A DNA stretch of 6,213 nt, taken from contig CANMHZ010000077.1 of the NCBI GenBank assembly GCA_947497635.1, forward strand, positions 1 to 6,213, read 5' to 3'. Position 1 is the stretch's first letter. Each line of letters starts with the position of its first letter. Below, one piece after another: positions 1-4,959 of the stretch. Source of the stretch: Helicobacteraceae bacterium. GTDB taxonomy: Bacteria > Campylobacterota > Campylobacteria > Campylobacterales > Sulfurimonadaceae. The translations under genes were made by a program, and so were the position numbers. Below the pieces are notes generated by a model. It was given only the letters and a program-made list of their open reading frames with translations, did not search any database and was not told where the DNA came from.

Positions 1-1
1 T

Positions 2-235
2 AAAGCAATTAATAACAATCGTTTTAAATTAACACCAAATGAATGGGATACTGCTGAAACAATGGGTGAAAATTATTTCATTTATTATTTGGTTGTTAAT
101 GACAGTAAGAAGAATATCTTCGTTATTCAAAACCCGATAAAGCAATATGAAGATGGTTGTCTCAATATTGATAAAAATTTAATTGTTAATTTTAAAGATA
201 TTGCTGGACGATGGGAAGAGTTATTAGAAATATGA
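2..235 (+). CDS. C-terminal fragment of a DUF3883-like protein, probable restriction endonuclease partner (5' end outside window)
   Basis: An open frame enters from the left edge and reads 77 codons to a TGA at 233-235. The visible protein carries the pattern FKLTPNEWDTAE, then GENYFIYYLVV, then IFVIQNP. This matches my recollection of the end of DUF3883 (NO VEIN C-terminal) domains, where an ExK nuclease-like lysine is followed by 'LT.NEW..A...G..Y.LY.V' and a closing '.I.NP'. The first visible codon is a lysine, at about the spacing expected for that catalytic lysine, but the preceding acidic residues lie outside the window. The stop overlaps the start of the adjacent cytosine methyltransferase (ATGA at 232-235), so the two are probably translated together. 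That context suggests the nuclease of a type II-like restriction-modification pair. Reading frame and stop are directly seen, the domain call is moderately sure, and the nuclease role is inferred. Confidence 0.7.
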   Translation, partial: KAINNNRFKLTPNEWDTAETMGENYFIYYLVVNDSKKNIFVIQNPIKQYEDGCLNIDKNLIVNFKDIAGRWEELLEI

Positions 236-1197
236 AGATTAAAACAGTTTCTCTTTTTTGTGGTTGTGGCGGAATGGATCTTGGTTTAATGGGTGGATTC
301 AATTTTTTAGGAAATCATTATAGCTCTTTACCATTTGAAATTGTCTATGCTGCAGATAATGATAATTATGCCGTTACTATTTACAATAATAATTTTGAGC
401 ATTCATGCATAATCAAAGATGTCCGAGATATTGATCTTACTGAAATACCTGAGCATAATATTTTGCTTGGAGGCTTTCCCTGTCAATCTTTTTCAATTAG
501 TGCTCAAAATCCACCACGATTAGGCTATAAAGATGAACGAGGAAAGTTATTTTTTGAAATGGTTAGAATACTTAAAGAAAAACAACCTAGATTTTTTATT
601 GCAGAAAATGTAAAAGGTTTATTGTCAGCGAATAAAGGCAAGGCATTTCCAATCATATTAGAAGAGTTTAGAAATGCGGGCTATTATATTAAATATAAAC
701 TTTTCAATGCTTCTCATTATGGTATCCCTCAAAAAAGAGAAAGGGTATTCATTGTAGGTTTTAGAGAAATCGCAGATCATGATAAATTTGAATTTCCAGA
801 GCCAACAACTTTGAATGAAACAAAAGTAAATCTTGAATCTGTTATTAGTCTCGATGCTCACTTGGATGAGAAATGGTACTTTAGTGAGAAAGCTGTAGCT
901 GGAATGTTAAAAGTTCAACATAAAATGAATAAAGGAAGAGACCAAAATTTACAACAACCTTGTAATACTATTAGTTCTCATCTTGCAAAAGTAAGCTTAA
1001 ACAGTACTGATCCTGTTTTAAAGATAAATGGCCGATACCGACGATTTACACCGCGTGAAGCAGCAAATATCCAGTCTTTTCCTGATGAGTTTCAGCTTGG
1101 TTCCGTTTCAGAAAATAGACAATATCGTGCGATTGGCAATGCCGTTCCTCCTGTGCTGATGTGGCATATCTCTAATGCAATTACAGCATTGTTATAA
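232..1197 (+). CDS. DNA (cytosine-5-)-methyltransferase of a restriction-modification system
   Basis: This enzyme transfers a methyl group from S-adenosylmethionine to C5 of cytosine in a specific DNA site, protecting host DNA from the partner nuclease. The 321-residue protein shows the C5-methyltransferase motifs in order: motif I SLFCGCGGMDLG (7-18, SAM binding), motif IV GGFPCQSFS (80-88) with catalytic Cys84, motif VI ENV (125-127), motif VIII QKRER (167-171), motif IX RFTPREAANIQSFP (271-284) and motif X GNAVPP (302-307). The target-recognition region between VIII and IX spans only about 90 residues, so a single short recognition site is likely, but its sequence cannot be read off. An in-frame ATG at 211 would add seven residues. 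I prefer 232 because it makes an ATGA overlap with the upstream stop and puts motif I at the usual distance from the N-terminus. A loose purine run (213-220) precedes it. Composition is more AT-rich than the genes downstream, suggesting transfer. Confidence 0.95.
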   Translation: MKIKTVSLFCGCGGMDLGLMGGFNFLGNHYSSLPFEIVYAADNDNYAVTIYNNNFEHSCIIKDVRDIDLTEIPEHNILLGGFPCQSFSISAQNPPRLGYKDERGKLFFEMVRILKEKQPRFFIAENVKGLLSANKGKAFPIILEEFRNAGYYIKYKLFNASHYGIPQKRERVFIVGFREIADHDKFEFPEPTTLNETKVNLESVISLDAHLDEKWYFSEKAVAGMLKVQHKMNKGRDQNLQQPCNTISSHLAKVSLNSTDPVLKINGRYRRFTPREAANIQSFPDEFQLGSVSENRQYRAIGNAVPPVLMWHISNAITALL

Positions 1198-1221
1198 AAG
1201 AGTTGTTGAATTTTAACTAGA

Positions 1222-1227
1222 TATAAT
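1222..1227 (+). promoter_or_regulatory. Putative sigma-70 -10 box for the trmN6-led operon
   Basis: A perfect TATAAT lies in the short AT-rich gap between the methyltransferase stop (1197) and the next gene. No credible -35 hexamer sits 16-18 bases upstream. That is common in Campylobacterota, whose housekeeping promoters rely on the -10 box and periodic AT-rich upstream DNA. Transcription would start near 1233-1236, giving a leader of roughly 50 bases to the preferred start at 1283. In such AT-rich DNA a chance match is possible. Confidence 0.45.
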
Positions 1228-1271
1228 ATTAAAAATTAAATCTTTGTCTTTTACTCGACTAAGAATGATTC

Positions 1272-1277
1272 AGAAGG
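1272..1277 (+). promoter_or_regulatory. Ribosome binding site deciding the trmN6-like start
   Basis: AGAAGG lies five bases before the ATG at 1283. It is the only good Shine-Dalgarno-like sequence among the candidate starts: TTG at 1244 and ATG at 1265 have none as convincing. It favours 1283 as the start. Confidence 0.55.
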
Positions 1278-1282
1278 TAAAA

Positions 1283-1978
1283 ATGCTCCTCTATCAACCT
1301 AACAATGGATACTGTTACAACAGCGACTCCATCTTGCTTTATGGATTTATCACACAGTTTACTCCCAAAGGGAAGCTTCTCGATGTCGGGGTAGGGTGTG
1401 GAATCGTGGGGTTGTTGGTCGGACGTGATTTCCCCACTGTACAGTTAGAGGGGGCTGAAAAACAAGCAATTTATGCCGAGTTCGCCCGTCGTAATGCCTC
1501 TATTAATGGTATTGGATACACATTGCATGAGGGGGATTTTTTGGAACTTGGGGGTCATGGGACGTATGATTGGATTGTTTCGAATCCCCCTTTCTATCAT
1601 GAGGGGTCGGCACGAAGTGAAAATGAGATGCTTCATCAAGCGCGTTATAATGTTCATTTACCGATAGAACCGTTTGTGAGCAAAATTTCAAAATTATTGA
1701 AATCCAATGGTGAAGCGATAGTTTGTTACGATGCACGGCAATTTGTTCCTCTTTGCAGTGGGTTTGAGAGTAGAGGATTAAGAGTCTGTAATGTACAATT
1801 CGTCCATTCTAAACGTGATCGTTCCAGTACGTTGGTGATGATTCATGTTAAAAAAAATAGTAAGTCTCTTGCAAACATTTTGCCTCCGCTCATAATGTTT
1901 GAAGAGGGTCAATATACCCCTGCCGTAGAGGCAATTTATGAAAAAGCAAAGGTGCACAGTATCAAATGTCCGATTTAA
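1283..1978 (+). CDS. trmN6: tRNA1(Val) (adenine(37)-N6)-methyltransferase-like protein
   Basis: This is a class I SAM-dependent methyltransferase of the TrmN6/YfiC type, expected to methylate N6 of adenine 37 in tRNA1(Val) in the cytoplasm. The 231-residue protein begins with YQPNNGYCYNSDSILLYGF (4-22), equivalent to the family's N-terminal 'G...D...L' block. It continues with the SAM-binding glycine loop LLDVGVGCGIVGL (32-44), an acidic ribose-binding position in the GAEK segment (57-60), and the amino-methyltransferase catalytic motif NPPF (101-104) in IVSNPPFYHEG. The C-terminal FVHSKRDRSSTLVMI and NILPPLIMF segments look like Campylobacterota homologues. Two longer starts are open in frame (ATG 1265, TTG 1244). 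I chose 1283 for its AGAAGG and because homologues begin close to the YQPNNGY block. An rRNA or other tRNA target cannot be excluded, because family members differ only subtly. Its stop overlaps the next gene. Confidence 0.85.
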   Translation: MLLYQPNNGYCYNSDSILLYGFITQFTPKGKLLDVGVGCGIVGLLVGRDFPTVQLEGAEKQAIYAEFARRNASINGIGYTLHEGDFLELGGHGTYDWIVSNPPFYHEGSARSENEMLHQARYNVHLPIEPFVSKISKLLKSNGEAIVCYDARQFVPLCSGFESRGLRVCNVQFVHSKRDRSSTLVMIHVKKNSKSLANILPPLIMFEEGQYTPAVEAIYEKAKVHSIKCPI

Positions 1979-2343
1979 TGACACATGAAAATTTTAGTTA
2001 TGCGTTTGACTCTAGCGCATGCGCTTCGTGCGGCGGCAACTGCTGTACGGGGGAAAGCGGGAATATTTTCGTTTCGGTAACGGAGATTACAGCGATAGCT
2101 GCTCTTCTTGAAATGGATGAACGGGAATTTCGGCGTAACTATTTACGAAAAGAGGGGTATCGTTATTCCCTCAAAGAAAAGATCGTTAATAGCTCTCATG
2201 ATTGCGTCTTTTTTAACCGTTCCCAAAATGGGTGCAGTATTTATACCGCTCGTCCGTTACAGTGCCGAACGTTCCCTTTTTGGGATTATTTTCGCACTCG
2301 TATTGATGAGCTAAAGAGTGAGTGTCCAGGAATACGAGAATGA
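1966..2343 (+). CDS. YkgJ-family cysteine-cluster protein
   Basis: A small (125-residue) protein of the YkgJ/UPF0153 family, proposed to bind zinc or an iron-sulfur cluster; its cellular role is not established. The signature is visible: CASCGGNCC (Cys19, 22, 26, 27), then Cys80 in CVFF, Cys90 in NGCSIY, Cys100 in ARPLQCRTFPFW and Cys120 near the end. That gives eight cysteines in the family's usual order, so the site looks intact. No signal peptide or membrane segment is seen, so it is probably cytoplasmic. Two starts are possible. ATG 1966 overlaps the upstream gene by 13 bases and has AAAGG rather far upstream (1948-1952). ATG 1978 shares one base with the upstream TAA stop (TAATG) and gives 121 residues. 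I report the longer form, but the shorter one fits the tight-overlap habit of this operon. Confidence 0.88.
   Translation: MSDLMTHENFSYAFDSSACASCGGNCCTGESGNIFVSVTEITAIAALLEMDEREFRRNYLRKEGYRYSLKEKIVNSSHDCVFFNRSQNGCSIYTARPLQCRTFPFWDYFRTRIDELKSECPGIRE
2328..2331 (+). promoter_or_regulatory. Ribosome binding site deciding the TPR gene start
   Basis: AGGA sits eight bases before the ATG at 2340. It supports that codon over the in-frame GTG at 2322. The 2340 start also gives a clean signal peptide and an ATGA overlap with the upstream stop. Confidence 0.5.
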
Positions 2344-3614
2344 TAAAATTTTTCACGTTAATAATCCTAACTGTTTTAAGCGTCCAAGGCGCATCAAAAA
2401 TAAAAGTTTCCAATACAGTCACCCCTATTGAATTGAGTGAAGAGACTTATTTATTGGGGGCGTTGGATGCTCAAATACGCCATAAGTATATGGTTGCATC
2501 AAATTATTTTGAAATGCTTTATTCTCAAACAGGAAAAAAAGAGTTTTTATATCAGTCGTTGCGTATGCTTGAACAGTCTAAGGAAATTTCAAAGCTTTCG
2601 GAAGTGACACAAAAAGAGTTGACAAAAACACCAGATGATTTAACATTGCAACGCTTCAGTATTATTGCATTACTCAAAAATGGGCAATTCGGACACGCTT
2701 CACAAGAAGCAGCAGCTTTATGTGAGAAAAGTAAGGTCGCTTCAGATTATGCGTTGAGTGCAGAGGCATTTTTAAAATTAGATAAGTTCCAAAACGCGTA
2801 TTATGCTTTAGAGAAGGGGTATGATTTAAGTCATGATGAAGAGATGGCAGATCGGTTGTCTTTGATTCGATATGTCCATTTGGGAGAGAAGAGAGAGGCT
2901 ATTGAATTCTTGAAAAATCATATTGAAAAATATGGAAACAGCAAAGTTTTGGGGAAACGATTGGGTAGTTTTTACGGTGATAGCGGTGATCTTGATAAAG
3001 CAGCTACGATGTTTGAACAGACGTATACCCTCACGAGTGACCCTCTTATCGCACAAGAGGCAATCAAAATTTATGTATATCAACAAAATTTTGATAAACT
3101 CAACCCCTTATTGGAAAAATCAGGGGTAAATGACCTTCTGTTACTTGAATTATATATTCGGGATAAGCAATTTGACAAAGCATCCTTATTGGCAAAGAAG
3201 CTCTATAAAGAAGATCAAAATCCCCTTTATTTGGCGCAAAGTTCTATTTTTAGCTATGAAGCATCCACGAATAAAAGCGATCCAACCCTTTTAAATGAGG
3301 TAGTGGAAGGGCTAAAACAAGTTAATAGCGAGATAGATGACCCTATGTATCTTAATTATCTTGGTTATTTAATGATTGAGCATGATCTTAATGTCACTGA
3401 GGGGATGGGGTATGTCCAGCGTGCTCTAAAAATACAGCCTGATTCGGCCTATTATCTTGATTCCCTTGCGTGGGGACATTATAAAAAAGGGGAGTGTGCC
3501 CAAGCATTGAAACTCATTAAACAAGTGGAGTCAATGATTGGAAGTGATGAGCAAGAGGTAAAAGAGCATTTGAATGCTATTGAGAAGTGTGAAATAAAGG
3601 AGATTAAACAATGA
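2340..3614 (+). CDS. Exported tetratricopeptide-repeat protein, function unknown
   Basis: The 424-residue protein starts with a Sec-type signal peptide: a lysine at position 3, then the hydrophobic stretch FFTLIILTVLSVQGA (4-18), with cleavage likely near 18. There is no lipobox cysteine, so it is probably periplasmic rather than a lipoprotein. The rest is almost wholly helical with degenerate TPR units. The clearest are at about 205-236 (GSFYGDSGDLDKAATMFEQ), 338-369 (ending in RALKIQPDS) and 371-402 (LAWGHYKKGECAQALKLI). Weaker units probably fill the region from about 40. TPR solenoids bind protein partners, so a scaffold or envelope-assembly role is plausible, but no partner or enzyme activity can be named. 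A longer form from GTG 2322 would put charged residues ahead of the signal peptide and is less likely. Its stop is embedded in the trpC start (ATGA at 3611-3614). Confidence 0.88.
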   Translation: MIKFFTLIILTVLSVQGASKIKVSNTVTPIELSEETYLLGALDAQIRHKYMVASNYFEMLYSQTGKKEFLYQSLRMLEQSKEISKLSEVTQKELTKTPDDLTLQRFSIIALLKNGQFGHASQEAAALCEKSKVASDYALSAEAFLKLDKFQNAYYALEKGYDLSHDEEMADRLSLIRYVHLGEKREAIEFLKNHIEKYGNSKVLGKRLGSFYGDSGDLDKAATMFEQTYTLTSDPLIAQEAIKIYVYQQNFDKLNPLLEKSGVNDLLLLELYIRDKQFDKASLLAKKLYKEDQNPLYLAQSSIFSYEASTNKSDPTLLNEVVEGLKQVNSEIDDPMYLNYLGYLMIEHDLNVTEGMGYVQRALKIQPDSAYYLDSLAWGHYKKGECAQALKLIKQVESMIGSDEQEVKEHLNAIEKCEIKEIKQ

Positions 3615-4396
3615 TACTAGACGACATCATCAAAAAAACAAAAGAAGACTTAAAAGAGAGAGAAGCCAAGTTCAGTATGGATTGGCTTGGGCGTTCATTG
3701 GCATTTAATGCGCGTGCACCACGGGATGTACGACCGTTTTTAACCTCTACACCGCAAGAACCGTATCGCATCATTTCGGAAGTGAAAAAAGCAAGTCCGT
3801 CACGCGGTGTGATTCGTGAAGATTTCGATCCTGTTGCGATTGCGCAAGCGTATGAACGGGGAGGGGCAAATGCGATTTCTATTTTGACGGAGCCACACTT
3901 TTTCCAAGGAAATATCGATTATTTAGCGGAGATTCGTCGTTATGTAGGTATTCCCCTGTTGCGTAAAGATTTTATCGTTTCTAAATATCAGCTCGTCGAA
4001 GCATTGGTGTATGGAGCGGATTTTGTCCTCCTTATTGCAGCGGCACTTTCTAAGAGCGAACTCAAAGAGTTATTGAATTATACGCGCCATCTCGGGATGG
4101 AAGCATTGGTTGAGATTCATGATAAATCGGAGCTTACGAAGGCGATTTATGCAGGTGCGGATATTATCGGAATTAACCACCGTAACCTACAGACGTTTGA
4201 GATGAATATGAATCTGAGCTACGATCTCATCCCCTTGATCCCCAATGGAAAGATTATCGTGGCAGAAAGCGGTATTTATGAGCATGGTCAATTGGAAGAC
4301 TTAAGCAAGGCAGGCGTCGATGCCTTTTTGGTGGGAGAATCATTGATGCGTCAAGATGATGTTGAAACGGCACTGCGAACTCTCAAAAACGGATGA
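3611..4396 (+). CDS. trpC: Indole-3-glycerol phosphate synthase
   Basis: TrpC closes the indole ring in tryptophan synthesis, converting carboxyphenylamino-deoxyribulose phosphate to indole-3-glycerol phosphate with loss of CO2 and water. The 261-residue length is normal for a stand-alone TIM-barrel enzyme, with no TrpF fusion. Conserved segments are all present: ISEVKKASPSRG (55-66) with Glu57 and Lys59, PLLRKDFI (115-122) with catalytic Lys119, LVEIHDKSEL (166-175) with Glu168, GINHRNL (187-193) with Asn189, and the phosphate-binding end IVAESGIY (216-223) plus FLVGESLM (239-246). The match of these to the known catalytic set is by motif position. The start is firm: AAAGGAG (3596-3602) sits eight bases before ATG 3611, which overlaps the TPR stop. 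No other trp gene is in the window, so trpC lies within a mixed operon, and no attenuator or leader peptide is seen before it. Confidence 0.97.
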   Translation: MILDDIIKKTKEDLKEREAKFSMDWLGRSLAFNARAPRDVRPFLTSTPQEPYRIISEVKKASPSRGVIREDFDPVAIAQAYERGGANAISILTEPHFFQGNIDYLAEIRRYVGIPLLRKDFIVSKYQLVEALVYGADFVLLIAAALSKSELKELLNYTRHLGMEALVEIHDKSELTKAIYAGADIIGINHRNLQTFEMNMNLSYDLIPLIPNGKIIVAESGIYEHGQLEDLSKAGVDAFLVGESLMRQDDVETALRTLKNG

Positions 4397-4959
4397 AACG
4401 ATCAGTAAAAACGTTCAGCGGTATTTTATTGATTGTTTTGGGTTTTGGACTGATAGCAGGTTTGGCATTTCCCGCATTGACTGACTCTGAACATACAGGG
4501 CGCGTTGAAAAGCGAATGGTTGTGGATTTTCCTTTTCTAAACCAAGAGAAGTCGGAACTTATCTTGGTTTATTTCGGATATGTTGGATGTACGAGAGTTT
4601 GTACTCCCGCGCTCAACGACATGACTAATATTTATCATGAGCTTCGTGCACAGAATCTCAAGGCTCTTCCTTCTATTTGGTTTGTTAATATGACACCTGA
4701 AATGGATGCACTCTGTGTCCAAAGTTGGGCGGAACATTTCGATACACATTTCCAGTCGTATGCACCTCATGAAAATGAGCTTCGCGGTATGGTACAATTA
4801 CTTAATTTGGTTTACAGTGATCTAGGGGTAGAAGCAGAACACATGCCGTATTTGTATCTGATCCGTAAAGTGGGGACGAAATACGAGTTGGTTTATATTT
4901 ATACTTCCTCGCCGTATAATCGTGAATTAATTTTAAAAGATATAGGAGCTCTTCAATGA
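4393..4959 (+). CDS. SCO1/SenC-family membrane-anchored thioredoxin-fold protein
   Basis: SCO proteins sit outside the cytoplasmic membrane and deliver copper to, or reduce thiols of, the CuA site of cytochrome oxidase; some act in redox defence. This 188-residue protein has one N-terminal membrane segment (about 10-28, ILLIVLGFGLIAGLAF) with basic residues before it, so the rest should be periplasmic. The expected copper ligands are present: CxxxC as Cys66 and Cys70 in FGYVGCTRVCTPAL, and a distal His150 in AEHMPYLYLI. The residue after the second cysteine is Thr rather than the Pro of the common CPDVCP form. The usual DxxG substrate-loop motif before the fold is not obvious, and the protein is on the short side. 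ATG 4393 overlaps the trpC stop (ATGA) with no clear Shine-Dalgarno, pointing to coupled translation. Family assignment is good; whether it serves an oxidase is unknown, as no oxidase gene is nearby. Confidence 0.85.
   Translation: MKRSVKTFSGILLIVLGFGLIAGLAFPALTDSEHTGRVEKRMVVDFPFLNQEKSELILVYFGYVGCTRVCTPALNDMTNIYHELRAQNLKALPSIWFVNMTPEMDALCVQSWAEHFDTHFQSYAPHENELRGMVQLLNLVYSDLGVEAEHMPYLYLIRKVGTKYELVYIYTSSPYNRELILKDIGALQ

Noticed and set aside
1203..1216. GTTGAATTTTAAC, considered as a terminator or operator after the methyltransferase.
   Set aside because: The inverted repeat pairs only about three bases and is not followed by a T run.
1385..1620. Several G5 and C5 runs in the trmN6-like gene, considered as phase-variable tracts as known in Campylobacter and Helicobacter.
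   Set aside because: The tracts are only five bases long, below the usual length for frequent slippage, and the reading frame is intact throughout.
1473..1736. Plus- and minus-strand open frames in other phases within the trmN6-like gene.
   Set aside because: The main frame carries the glycine loop and NPPF motif; the other frames show low-complexity, motif-free translations.
1850..1857. A run of eight A bases within the trmN6-like gene, considered as a programmed slippage site.
   Set aside because: The zero frame continues into a conserved-looking C-terminus, and no alternative-frame product is supported.
2826..3086. Minus-strand open frame of 86 codons.
   Set aside because: It lies wholly inside the TPR gene, has no recognisable protein features, and is explained as a shadow frame.
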